Position numbers and translations under genes: made by a program
From: Lachnospiraceae bacterium G11
GTDB lineage: Bacteria; Bacillota; Clostridia; Lachnospirales; Lachnospiraceae
Assembly: GCA_900103495.1 (NCBI GenBank)
Contig: FMWZ01000008.1
Span: forward strand, 1-64,000
DNA: 64,000 nucleotides
Direction: 5' to 3'
The notes under the pieces: model-generated
Seen by the model: the letters and a program-made list of their open reading frames with translations, nothing else
Told to the model about the DNA's origin: nothing
The model's database searches: none
Part shown: positions 9,707-18,553 of the stretch, piece by piece
Layout: each line of letters opens with the position of its first letter
How positions within the stretch are numbered: the stretch's first letter is position 1

Positions 9707-11926
9707 TTAGCTCATGTTCATTGGATCGTAGTCAATGACTATGGTTTCATTCTTGTACTTCGGATCTTTGAATTCCTTTTCAAGTTCAAGTTTCATGCCA
9801 TTAAGTCTTTCCTCATCGGAATCCTTCACATAGAACCTGTATCTGTACATATCGTTGATCCTGCTTATTCCTGCGGGAGCAGGACCTATTAAATGTACCC
9901 CCTCATATTGCTTCTTAATCCCCAAAGCCAAATCATTTGCAACACCGACTGCTCTCTCCTCATCCTTTGATGATATGAGAACGCTGAGCATATGGCTTAC
10001 GGGCGGGTAATCCATCAATGATCTGAATGCTATTTCTTCTTCGTAAAAAGCTTCGTAATCCTGCTTGGCTGAAAGAGTGATTGCATAGTGTTCAGGCTGG
10101 TATGTCTGAATCACAACCTCACCGGGTTTCTCACTTCTTCCGGCTCTTCCGGCAGCCTGAGTCAAAAGTTCAAAGGTTCTCTCACTGCTTCTGAAATCTC
10201 CCACGCTTAAAGACATGTCGGCAGCCAGAATTCCCATAAGAGTAACGTTGGGGAAATCATGTCCTTTCACAATCATCTGAGTGCCTATAAGAATATCGGC
10301 CTCATTGTTGGCAAAAGCAGAAAGTATCTCCTCATAGCTGTCCTTGTTTTTGGTGGTGTCCGCATCCATACGAAGGATTCTTGCGGCAGGATACATCTGG
10401 CGAAGCTTCTCTTCGATTTGCTGAGTACCTGCTTTGAATCCCGAAACATATTTGGATCCACACTTAGGACATATTTTAACACTTTCAGTGGTATATCCGC
10501 AATAATGGCAGATCAGAAGCCCGTTGTTATGCTGGTGAAGGGACACGTCACAGTGAGGGCACTTAATAACCTCACCGCAGGCTCTGCAGGATATGAATCC
10601 CGCATATCCCCTTCTATTTATAAAAAGCATAATCTGCTCTTTTTTGCCTAACCTGTCAGTAATCAGTTCCTGAAGTTTTCTTGAGAAAATGGAGCGGTTG
10701 CCGCTTTTAAGCTCTTCTCTTAAGTCAACCACATTTACCTTTGGAAGTTCCCCTCCGTTTAATCTCTCATCAAGAACAAATTCCTTATATATTCCCTTTT
10801 TGACTCTGTAAGTCGCCTCCAGAGACGGGGTTGCGGAACCGAGAATCAATGTGGCGTTTGATATTCTTGCCAGTTCCTCCGCCGTTTCTCTGGCATGATA
10901 TCTTGGCATAACCTCACTCTTATAAGATGTCTCATGTTCCTCATCTATTATGATGATTCCAAGATTCATAAAGGGAGTAAAAAGGGCCGAGCGGGGGCCG
11001 ATAATAACATCGAGTTCTCCGTTTTTGGCTCTCTCAAACTGATCGAACTTTTCTCCCTCGGAAAGTGTGGAGTTCATAACCGATACTCTGTCGCCGAATC
11101 TCTCATAAAACCTTTTGGCGGTCTGATAGGTAAGGGCAATCTCAGGGATTAAAACAATGGCCTGTTTTCCTTCCCTCACTACCCTTTTGATAAGTTCCAT
11201 GTACACTTCAGTCTTGCCGCTTCCGGTAATGCCTCTTATCACATAGGTTCTTCTTACACCGCCATAGAAATCCTTCATAACAGAGTCCACTATGGCCTGC
11301 TGTTTGGCGCTAAGTATCTTAGCTGTTCCCTCGGCATTCTTACCCGAGAAGGGGTTTCTGTATACCCTGTCAGCCTCCGTTTTAAGAATGCCCTTTTCTT
11401 CAAGGGCAGTTATGGCAGTTTTTGATACATTTAACTTACCGGTTATAAGTTTCTCCGGAAGTTCCTCCGCCTCAATAAGTTCGGAAAGAAGTCTTGCCTG
11501 AGCTTTTCTGTTCTTTTTTAAAGCTTCCGATAGCTCGGCCCTCGCCTCATCCTTTGATACCGCAAGAATCACTTTTCTTTTTTCTAACTGCTTCACATTC
11601 TTCTTCACGGGGAGAACAGTCTTAAGGGCCTGTATCATTGTAGAACCATAGGTTTTTCTCATCCATGCCGCAAGAAGCACCTGCTTCTCTGCAACAGATA
11701 CGGTGTTCTTTACAACGCCCTCAAGTTCCTTTATCTTTTCCGGAGGATATTCGGAGGTTTTCTTTATCTCAGTAACATAGCCGGTAATCATTCGGTTGCC
11801 CTTACCAAAGGGAATCTTTACCATGTTTCCGACTTCGATTTTGCCCTCAAGCCTTTCGGGAATCTTGTACTCGAATGTACGATCAAGACTTTCATGTGAA
11901 ATTTCAATTATTACGCTTGCGTACAT
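9707..11926 (-). CDS. priA: Primosomal protein N' (replication restart helicase)
   Basis: This superfamily 2 helicase (739 residues from the chosen ATG) reloads the replisome at stalled forks. An N-terminal 3'-DNA-binding domain is followed by the helicase core: Walker A GITGSGKTEVY, DEEHE and GSATPSLEATYR. A zinc-binding insertion has paired cysteines (CRACGEVIKCPHC, CHYCGY, CPKCGS), and QAAGRAGR marks motif VI. I chose the ATG at 11926 because AGGAG lies seven bases upstream; an upstream in-frame ATG at 11965 would overlap the end of recJ and lacks such a site. It lies between recJ and def. Confidence 0.96.
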   Translation of the reverse strand: MYASVIIEISHESLDRTFEYKIPERLEGKIEVGNMVKIPFGKGNRMITGYVTEIKKTSEYPPEKIKELEGVVKNTVSVAEKQVLLAAWMRKTYGSTMIQALKTVLPVKKNVKQLEKRKVILAVSKDEARAELSEALKKNRKAQARLLSELIEAEELPEKLITGKLNVSKTAITALEEKGILKTEADRVYRNPFSGKNAEGTAKILSAKQQAIVDSVMKDFYGGVRRTYVIRGITGSGKTEVYMELIKRVVREGKQAIVLIPEIALTYQTAKRFYERFGDRVSVMNSTLSEGEKFDQFERAKNGELDVIIGPRSALFTPFMNLGIIIIDEEHETSYKSEVMPRYHARETAEELARISNATLILGSATPSLEATYRVKKGIYKEFVLDERLNGGELPKVNVVDLREELKSGNRSIFSRKLQELITDRLGKKEQIMLFINRRGYAGFISCRACGEVIKCPHCDVSLHQHNNGLLICHYCGYTTESVKICPKCGSKYVSGFKAGTQQIEEKLRQMYPAARILRMDADTTKNKDSYEEILSAFANNEADILIGTQMIVKGHDFPNVTLMGILAADMSLSVGDFRSSERTFELLTQAAGRAGRSEKPGEVVIQTYQPEHYAITLSAKQDYEAFYEEEIAFRSLMDYPPVSHMLSVLISSKDEERAVGVANDLALGIKKQYEGVHLIGPAPAGISRINDMYRYRFYVKDSDEERLNGMKLELEKEFKDPKYKNETIVIDYDPMNMS

Positions 11927-11948
11927 TCTCTTACTCCTTTCCCCGCTT

Positions 11949-13673
11949 TTAGCAGTAATTTTCAATAATTATCTGGGCTTTAGTTATTCCTCTGAAGGTG
12001 TTAAGCCCCAGTTCATATGTAATGTTTGAGACGTTTCCCTTTTCTTTTATATGCCTGTCAAAATCGTCGGCATCTCCAAAAAAGACCGCCTCTCTGGCCT
12101 TGCCCTGTTCATCAAGAATGGTGTATTTGCCATACTTTCCGTCGGCCCCCATTCTCTTCATGTTTATAAACTTAATATCTTTTCCCGCAAACAAAGGCTT
12201 TGGATTGCCCACACCAAAGGGCTCTAACATATCAAGCTCCCTTGCAAGACTCTCCCCTGCATAGCTTATGGGAAGCATCATATCGATGCTTATCTTTTTG
12301 TAAAAATCATCTTCCGTAAGGGTACACTTTTCGTTCAGTCTCTGTCTTAATTCATCCTGTTTTCCGGCAGGTACGGACAATCCCGCCGCCAGTTTATGAC
12401 CGCCGAACTTTGTGAAGATATCCCTCACCTCGCACATGGCTTCAAACATGTTGTACTCTTCTATGGATCGACCGCTTCCCTTTAAGCCTTCTTCTCCGTC
12501 TGTCAGGATGAAGGTGGGCTTATTGTAGGTTTCTCTGATTCGTCCGGCTATGATGCCCGCCAGACTTTCATGACACTCCGGAAGGTATACCACAAGGACC
12601 TTATCCTTATCATAGCCTTCCTTTTCTATTATCTCCATAGCCTTCTTGGTTCCATCAAGAGTCATACTCTTTCTGGAGTCATTAAGGCTCTTTAATTCTC
12701 CCGCCAAAACTGCTGCATCCGCATCGTTCTCAGCCTTCAGTAAATCGAAGGCCCTCATGGCCGAATCAAGACGCCCTGTGGCGTTAAGAGAAGGACCTAT
12801 TACAAATCCAAGGTGATAGGCGTTTAAGCTCTTTTTATCCAGACTGTTAACCCGCATAAGAGCGTCAATGCCTTTGCAGGGTTTACTTCTTAAAAGCCTC
12901 AACCCCTCCTTTACAATAACTCTGTTCTCCCCAAGAAGCTCCATAACATCGCAGACCGTCGCCAATGCAGCAAAGGGCAAAAGCTCATCAAGAAGTTCGT
13001 CAGACCTAACCGGACTTCCAAACGCCTCGTTAAGGGCCTGTATCACCTTCATTGCCACCACTGCGCCACAGATTCCTTCCTGTGGATAATTACAGTTTGC
13101 CTGCTTTGGATCAATGACAGCGTCAGCAGGAGGAAGGGTTTCTTTTTTCTCTTCTCCTTCCATTTCAAAAGGAACTTCGTGATGATCCGTTACCACCACT
13201 TTCATCCCGAGTTCTTTCGCTAGCGCCACCGGTTCCTTAGCAGCAATACCGTTGTCACATGTCACTATTAAGTCCACCTTATCCTCGTGGGCTTCCTTTA
13301 TCATATTTTCATTCAGGCCGTAGCCGTCCCTTACTCTGTGGGGAATAGCGACATCGACATTGCCGCCAAGTTTAGTCAGACCGACAAATAAAACGTGGCT
13401 GGCACAAATTCCATCCACGTCGTAATCTCCGATTACTCTGATTCTGACTCCACCGTCTATGGCTTCCTTAATAAGCTTACAGCCTTCATCCATGCCAAAA
13501 AGAAGATGAGGGTCAAAAAGGGAGTTTCTGTCTCCCTTAATGAACCTTTCAATCTCTTGGTCATCAACCACATTACGGTTTCGTATTATCCTTGCTGTAA
13601 TCGGACTGATATTATATTTCCTGCCGATTTCCTCGAAATCAGCCTTTTTATTCATCACAAACCACTTTTCCAT
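11949..13673 (-). CDS. recJ: Single-stranded-DNA-specific exonuclease RecJ
   Basis: This DHH-family 5'-3' exonuclease acts in recombination and mismatch repair. It has GDYDVDGICASHVL, CDNGIA, DHHEVP and the DHHA1-type GGHKLAAG motif. Length from the ATG at 13673 is 574 residues, typical for the family. A second ATG at 13655 (protein starting MNKKADF) is an alternative, with GGAAAAGTGG just upstream of it. An in-frame ATG at 13727 would reach into repeat sequence and is unlikely. It is the first gene of the operon that runs to 305. Confidence 0.92.
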   Translation of the reverse strand: MEKWFVMNKKADFEEIGRKYNISPITARIIRNRNVVDDQEIERFIKGDRNSLFDPHLLFGMDEGCKLIKEAIDGGVRIRVIGDYDVDGICASHVLFVGLTKLGGNVDVAIPHRVRDGYGLNENMIKEAHEDKVDLIVTCDNGIAAKEPVALAKELGMKVVVTDHHEVPFEMEGEEKKETLPPADAVIDPKQANCNYPQEGICGAVVAMKVIQALNEAFGSPVRSDELLDELLPFAALATVCDVMELLGENRVIVKEGLRLLRSKPCKGIDALMRVNSLDKKSLNAYHLGFVIGPSLNATGRLDSAMRAFDLLKAENDADAAVLAGELKSLNDSRKSMTLDGTKKAMEIIEKEGYDKDKVLVVYLPECHESLAGIIAGRIRETYNKPTFILTDGEEGLKGSGRSIEEYNMFEAMCEVRDIFTKFGGHKLAAGLSVPAGKQDELRQRLNEKCTLTEDDFYKKISIDMMLPISYAGESLARELDMLEPFGVGNPKPLFAGKDIKFINMKRMGADGKYGKYTILDEQGKAREAVFFGDADDFDRHIKEKGNVSNITYELGLNTFRGITKAQIIIENYC

Positions 13674-13690
13674 ACCATAACTAGTATAGC
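13674..13690 (-). promoter_or_regulatory. Possible -10 region for the recJ operon
   Basis: Minus strand TATGCTATACT lies only a few bases before the first recJ ATG; I see no clear -35. If used, the transcript would start at or inside the first codons, which would favour the internal ATG at 13655. Confidence 0.3.
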
Positions 13691-13696
13691 ATAGAT

Positions 13697-13729
13697 GTGA
13701 CAGTTTGGGACAGCCCCGGATTGTCACAC
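13697..13729. repeat. REP-like imperfect palindrome at the reductase break point
   Basis: TGTGACA (13697-13703) and TGTCACA (13723-13729) flank GTTTGGGACAGCCCCGG. The GTTTGGGACAG core also occurs in the 15888 palindrome, and GGGACAG-type arms occur in the 58371 terminator, which suggests a dispersed intergenic repeat family. Confidence 0.5.
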
Positions 13730-13741
13730 CACCTAGCTTCG

Positions 13742-13866
13742 CGCCCCATGGCAGTCTTAATCATAACCTCTGCCTCAGAAACAGAAAGTGCAGGCATTCT
13801 CATACATCCCATAATAATCTGAGATGCATTCTTAGGACCATTCTTAATATTTACATTTTCACTGTT
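13742..13866 (-). pseudogene. 5' remnant of an aldo/keto reductase gene
   Basis: One minus-strand frame reads NIKNGPKNASQIIMGCMRMP followed by ALSVSEAEVMIKTAMG. I recognise this as the start of a YdhF-like aldo/keto reductase (typically a glycine-cysteine-methionine-arginine stretch, then helix 1). After about 36 residues the similarity ends abruptly beside a REP-like palindrome. There is no intact start codon in frame, although a TAGGAG site remains. It lies directly downstream of the xylosidase gene and was probably once its operon partner. Confidence 0.6.
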
Positions 13867-13873
13867 TACTCTC

Positions 13874-15865
13874 CTAATACAGAACTTCCTTAAGCTCTTC
13901 CTTGCTTGCAAAAGGTCCCGGGATTGTGGAAACTCCACGGTGATTTCCGAGATAATCCACATTGAATACAATATCGGAACCGTCTCTTTCCTCAAATCTT
14001 TGCTCAGGGTTATAAACCTTTCCAAGCATATCTGTGTTAATTATTCCGTCGGCAAAATCACCGATAATATCATAGATATTGGTCTTGAGCTTGTATCCGG
14101 CCTTGCTCTCCACAAGTTCAACCGAAACCTTCTCCTTCTTGTCCACCAGTTTATTCTTCTCTTTCTTCCAGGCCTTGGCGCCGTTTAAGTAAACGTTGCC
14201 CTCTGACCATACAGGAAGGTGATCGAAGTGGCCGGAAGCCAGTTTCATCATATCAGGCTTCTCCACATCCATGTCAAAACGCTTAATCCACTCATCATAA
14301 GTAGGATACTCATCCCATACATGAGTGCCCACAACCTGGTGGTAGGGTGAGCCCTTATGCTCTTTATTATCAACGGGATAATACTGAACAAAGATGTTGT
14401 TGTATATTCTGTTGTCACCGTGAAGAATGGTGTTGAATCCCATAACTTCTGTTCTGTGGCGCATGTGATAAGGGGTGTAGCGGCGTTGGCTTTTACCATC
14501 GATAACGCTGTCTACGCCATCGCCCACCGCTGTAAATGAGCCGAGAATCAGGTTGTGAATGATTCCAAGTCCCTCCGTTGCAACTCTTAAGCCGTAACGT
14601 GAAAGAAGGATGTTGTTATCAATCAATGTGGGGCCGTGTCCAACCTCCACGAAAATATCCTGGCTTTCCATTCCACCCTCAAGCTTGGTGCTGCCTTTGG
14701 GCATATCATTGTCATGAAGAAGGTTCTGTGTAACCCTTGCTCCCTGTGCTTCCCAGTCAAGCCAGATACCCATTGTGCAGTTATGGATATGGTTTCTTCT
14801 GATTAATACATCGATTGCCGCATGAAGCTTAATGCCTGAAATCTCAGCGCCTCCAAGCTCCATCATGTTGTTGATGTGATGAATGTGGTTGTCCTCAATA
14901 GTTGAGAAAACGCAGCCCATTCTTCCAACAATACCTGTCTGCTGGCAATGATGAATGTTACATCTTCTGATAATGTGATTGCCGATTTTGCCCTTAATCC
15001 AGCCGTGGTACTGGCCGCGGCAAACCGCATCTCTCTCCATCTGTGTGGGACCCTTGATGTGATGGTTGGTGAAATAATGGTCGTTTTCGGGATCGTAATA
15101 CTTACCTAAGGAGATTCCGCAGCACTTGCTGTTCACAATCTCACAATCCTCGATGATCCAGCCATAGGCCCAGTGAGGACCCACCATACCATCCTGATAA
15201 GCAGCCGGAGGTGCCCATGTGGTTGCAGCCTTTTCTACAAAGAAGCCGCTGAAGGTAATGAAGTTTACGTGCTCCTTTTCGGGCATGAAGCACTCTCTTC
15301 TTACGTTAATCTCCACCTTCTCTTTTCTGGGATCCTTGCCCTGGAAGTTGGCATAGATTACAGTCTCATTTCCTTCCTGAAGGGCGAACCATTTATACTT
15401 GGTCCATTCCTGCTCCCATGAAGGTGTGTAAACCTCAGGCTTTAAGCAGTCTTCAAGAGAAGTTGCCTCGTATAAAGCCTTGTCATTTAAATAAACACAG
15501 CCTGTGTGTCTTTCTGTCTTTGCGAAATACCAGTCGCCGTAAACCAAAGTCGTATAGGGATTGTATCCGTTAAATACGCCGTTATCTACTCTTGTAACCC
15601 ATACATCACCCTTGTACTTCTTCCAGTTCTTCACTTCCTCTGCACCGGAAATCACAGCACCCAAAGGCTCCACAGATTTATAGATGATTCTGTTTTCCTT
15701 TGTACCGCCGTTAACGGGATTTACATACTCTCTGTAAAGCCCCGGTTTAACCAATACTTCATCGCCGGCAACAGCTATCTTTGCAGCCTCATTTATTCTC
15801 TTAAAAGGTCTTGCTTCAGAACCGTCACCGTCACATCTTGCCGTAGCATCAACATAATACTTCAT
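13874..15865 (-). CDS. GH120-family beta-xylosidase
   Basis: This 663-residue protein is built on a right-handed parallel beta-helix. It matches, from memory, the GH120 beta-xylosidase XylC of Thermoanaerobacterium along its length, including NPYTTLVYGDW, TTWAPPAAYQ, GWIIEDCEIV, EISGIKLHAAIDVLI and GIWLDWEAQGARV. The catalytic pair of that family corresponds to Asp370 (WLDWE) and Glu407 (IFVEVGHGP); a roughly 14-residue insertion separates them further than in XylC. There is no signal peptide, so it probably cleaves imported xylo-oligosaccharides in the cytoplasm. A GGGGG ribosome site precedes the ATG, and a 33-bp palindrome sits just upstream of that. A broken reductase gene follows it. Confidence 0.85.
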   Translation of the reverse strand: MKYYVDATARCDGDGSEARPFKRINEAAKIAVAGDEVLVKPGLYREYVNPVNGGTKENRIIYKSVEPLGAVISGAEEVKNWKKYKGDVWVTRVDNGVFNGYNPYTTLVYGDWYFAKTERHTGCVYLNDKALYEATSLEDCLKPEVYTPSWEQEWTKYKWFALQEGNETVIYANFQGKDPRKEKVEINVRRECFMPEKEHVNFITFSGFFVEKAATTWAPPAAYQDGMVGPHWAYGWIIEDCEIVNSKCCGISLGKYYDPENDHYFTNHHIKGPTQMERDAVCRGQYHGWIKGKIGNHIIRRCNIHHCQQTGIVGRMGCVFSTIEDNHIHHINNMMELGGAEISGIKLHAAIDVLIRRNHIHNCTMGIWLDWEAQGARVTQNLLHDNDMPKGSTKLEGGMESQDIFVEVGHGPTLIDNNILLSRYGLRVATEGLGIIHNLILGSFTAVGDGVDSVIDGKSQRRYTPYHMRHRTEVMGFNTILHGDNRIYNNIFVQYYPVDNKEHKGSPYHQVVGTHVWDEYPTYDEWIKRFDMDVEKPDMMKLASGHFDHLPVWSEGNVYLNGAKAWKKEKNKLVDKKEKVSVELVESKAGYKLKTNIYDIIGDFADGIINTDMLGKVYNPEQRFEERDGSDIVFNVDYLGNHRGVSTIPGPFASKEELKEVLY

Positions 15866-15887
15866 ATTCTTACCCCCATTTATTCTT

Positions 15888-15954
15888 TATGTGCAGTTTG
15901 GGGACAGGCCCATTTTGCACCGTGCAAAATGGGCCTGTCCCCAAACTGCACATA
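15888..15954. repeat. Perfect 33-bp inverted repeat with one-base centre
   Basis: The arms 15888-15920 and 15922-15954 are exact reverse complements around a single C at 15921 (left arm TATGTGCAGTTTGGGGACAG, then 13 more bases). It lies between the diverging xylosidase and trpB-like genes, within the xylosidase 5' leader. It could act as a strong hairpin in either transcript or be a REP/MITE unit. There is no T-run after it, so it is not a simple terminator. Confidence 0.9.
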
Positions 15955-16105
15955 TGCTTTCTACATATTATTGTACCTTCTGCGACTGTGCATTACCATG
16001 CATTTTTTACATATTTTATATTTATTTTTTGTCGGATATGTATTATAGTAGACCTATACGACGCTTTCATGTAATAACTTGGTAAAGTAATAAAGGAGAG
16101 TAGAA

Positions 16106-17476
16106 ATGTCAAAAGAAATCCCCTACAAGATTTATTTAACCGAAGAGGAAATGCCCAAGGAATGGTATAACGTGCGCGCCGACATGAAGAACAAGCCCGC
16201 TCCTCTTCTCAATCCCGGAACCTTAAAGCCCATGACAGCTGAAGAGTTATCTGCAGTTTTCTGTGATGAGCTTGTTAAGCAGGAACTTGATGACACAACC
16301 AGATTCATCGAGATTCCCGAAGAGATCAGAAACTTCTATAAGATGTATCGCCCTTCACCTTTGGTAAGAGCTTACTGCCTTGAGAAGAAGCTTGGCACTC
16401 CCGCCAAGATTTACTATAAATTCGAAGGTAACAACACCTCCGGAAGCCACAAGTTAAACTCAGCAATCGCTCAGGCTTACTATGCTAAGAAGCAGGGCCT
16501 TAAGGGTGTAACCACGGAGACCGGTGCAGGTCAGTGGGGAACAGCTCTTTCCATGGCATGCTCCTACTTCGAGCTTGATTGTAAGGTATTCATGGTTAAG
16601 GTTTCTTATGAGCAGAAGCCTTTCAGACGTGAGGTTATGAGAACCTACGGTGCATCCGTTACTCCCTCACCTTCTGAGACAACCAACATTGGTAAGAAGA
16701 TTCTGGCAGCTCATCCCGGAACCACCGGAAGCCTTGGCTGTGCTATTTCAGAGGCAGTTGAAGTTGCCACCAGCACTCCCGGATACAGATATGTTCTCGG
16801 AAGCGTATTAAACCAGGTTCTTCTTCATCAGTCAGTTATCGGCCTTGAAGCAAAGGCTGCCCTTGATAAATACGGAATAAAGCCGGATGTCATCATCGGT
16901 TGTGCCGGTGGCGGATCGAACCTTGGCGGTCTCATTGCTCCCTTCATGGGCGAGAAGTTAAGAGGCGAGGCAGATTACCAGATTATCGCCATTGAGCCTG
17001 CATCATGCCCCAGCTTCACAAGAGGCAAATATGCTTACGACTTCTGCGACACCGGAATGGTTTGTCCTCTCTCCAAGATGTACACCCTGGGAAGTGACTT
17101 CATTCCCGCTCCCAACCATGCAGGCGGTCTTCGCTACCACGGCATGAGCACAACTCTTTCACAGCTTTACGATGATGGACTTATGGAGGCAAGAAGCGTT
17201 AAGCAGACAGAGGTATTTGAAGCTGCAGAGACCTTCGCAAGAGTTGAGGGTATCCTCCCCGCTCCCGAAAGTTCACACGCTATCAAAGCTGCCATCGACG
17301 AAGCAATGAAGTGCAAAGAAACCGGCGAAGAAAAGACCATCGTCTTCGGCCTCACCGGTACAGGATATTTCGATTTGGTAGCTTACGAGAAGTTCCATGA
17401 CGGACTCATGGAAGACTATGTTCCCACAGATGCAGAACTTGAAGCATCCTGGGCTAAGCTTCCCAAAGTAGAATAA
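16106..17476 (+). CDS. trpB: TrpB2-type tryptophan synthase beta chain
   Basis: This 456-residue PLP enzyme condenses indole with serine to give tryptophan. It has the TrpB2 features: an extended N-terminus, the PLP lysine in NTSGSHKLNSAIAQA, ETGAGQWGTA, and the glycine-rich phosphate-binding loop CAGGGSNLGG. Near the C-terminus are PAPESSHA and GLTGTGYFDL. The longer form is typical of the stand-alone variant that scavenges indole without TrpA, and no trpA or other trp gene is adjacent. AAGGAG lies eight bases before the ATG. It converges on the Phe/Tyr operon and shares a bidirectional terminator with it. Confidence 0.93.
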   Translation: MSKEIPYKIYLTEEEMPKEWYNVRADMKNKPAPLLNPGTLKPMTAEELSAVFCDELVKQELDDTTRFIEIPEEIRNFYKMYRPSPLVRAYCLEKKLGTPAKIYYKFEGNNTSGSHKLNSAIAQAYYAKKQGLKGVTTETGAGQWGTALSMACSYFELDCKVFMVKVSYEQKPFRREVMRTYGASVTPSPSETTNIGKKILAAHPGTTGSLGCAISEAVEVATSTPGYRYVLGSVLNQVLLHQSVIGLEAKAALDKYGIKPDVIIGCAGGGSNLGGLIAPFMGEKLRGEADYQIIAIEPASCPSFTRGKYAYDFCDTGMVCPLSKMYTLGSDFIPAPNHAGGLRYHGMSTTLSQLYDDGLMEARSVKQTEVFEAAETFARVEGILPAPESSHAIKAAIDEAMKCKETGEEKTIVFGLTGTGYFDLVAYEKFHDGLMEDYVPTDAELEASWAKLPKVE

Positions 17477-17483
17477 AAAATAA

Positions 17484-17514
17484 GGGTCGGTGCTAATAAA
17501 GCACCGGCCCTTTT
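17484..17514. terminator. Bidirectional terminator between trpB and the aro operon
   Basis: GGGTCGGTGC, a seven-base loop and GCACCGGCCC form a 10-bp stem with one G-T pair. TTTT follows on the plus strand and TTATTTTTTATT follows on the minus strand. Both convergent transcripts can end here. Confidence 0.85.
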
Positions 17515-17520
17515 CATTTC

Positions 17521-18549
17521 TCAAAGTGAATCCGCTATTTCATATATAAGTTTTTCAGTCTTCTCAATTCCAAGGCAAGGGTCCGTAATAGACTTACCGT
17601 AAACGCTTCCGCCAACTTCCTGGCATCCGTCCTCGATGTAGCTCTCAACCATGAAGCCCTTAACGAGTCCTGCTATGTCCCTGTTGTTCTTCATTGAATT
17701 AAGAACATCCTTGATAATCCTTGGCTGCTCGAAAGGATTCTTTCCTGAGTTTGCATGGTTTGTATCAACTATTACTGCAGGGTTCTTTAAGTTCTTCTCC
17801 ATGTAAAGTTCATACAATCTTGCCAGCTCTTCGTAATGATAGTTGGGCTGTGACTCACCGTGTTTGTTGGTGTAGCCTCTGATAATTGCATGAGCGTAAG
17901 GGTTACCTGATGAATGAACCTCCCAGCCTCTGTAGATAAATGTATGTGAATGCTGAGCAGCAAGTATACCGTTAAGCATTACGGAGTAATCGCCTGAGGT
18001 GGGATTCTTCATTCCGACAGGTGTTGCAAGTCCGCTGGCTGTAAGACGGTGCTGCTGGTTCTCAACACTTCTTGCACCTACTGCAACGTAGGCAAGCAAA
18101 TCATCCAGATACTGGTCATTCTCGGGATAAAGCATCTCATCCGCACAGGCAAAACCGGTCTCTTCTATAGCCTTCATATGCATGTGTCTTGTGGCAATGA
18201 TTCCCTTGAAAAGATCGGGCTTCTCGTTGGGATTGGGCTGATGAAGAATTCCCTTGTATCCGTCCCCTGTTGTACGGGGTTTGTTGGTATAAATTCTGGG
18301 GATAATGAAAATCTTGTCCTTAACCTTCTCCTGAATGGGACAAAGTCTTGAAATATAGTCGATTACACTATCCTCTCTGTCTGCGGAACAGGGTCCGATT
18401 ATAAGCAAAAGCTTGTCATCTCTCCCTGAAAGAATAGCCTCAAGTCCTGCTCTCTTTTCACTGACAATCTTATCCATCTGACCCGTCACAGGGTAAATCT
18501 CTTTAACCTCTATGGGAAGTGCCAGTTTTTTCTCGAATTCTACGTTCAT
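17521..18549 (-). CDS. 3-deoxy-7-phosphoheptulonate synthase, class I (AroF/G/H type)
   Basis: This 342-residue enzyme performs the first shikimate-pathway step, joining phosphoenolpyruvate and erythrose 4-phosphate. It matches the E. coli AroFGH type: LLIIGPCSADREDSV, PRTTGDGYKGILHQP, AVGARSVENQQHR, DTNHANSGK and the C-terminal VGGSVYGKSITDPC. Its place as the last gene of a pheA-led operon suggests that its supply is tied to Phe and Tyr levels. Which amino acid inhibits it cannot be read reliably, so I give no aroF, aroG or aroH symbol. Confidence 0.94.
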   Translation of the reverse strand: MNVEFEKKLALPIEVKEIYPVTGQMDKIVSEKRAGLEAILSGRDDKLLLIIGPCSADREDSVIDYISRLCPIQEKVKDKIFIIPRIYTNKPRTTGDGYKGILHQPNPNEKPDLFKGIIATRHMHMKAIEETGFACADEMLYPENDQYLDDLLAYVAVGARSVENQQHRLTASGLATPVGMKNPTSGDYSVMLNGILAAQHSHTFIYRGWEVHSSGNPYAHAIIRGYTNKHGESQPNYHYEELARLYELYMEKNLKNPAVIVDTNHANSGKNPFEQPRIIKDVLNSMKNNRDIAGLVKGFMVESYIEDGCQEVGGSVYGKSITDPCLGIEKTEKLIYEIADSL

Positions 18550-18553
18550 TTCT

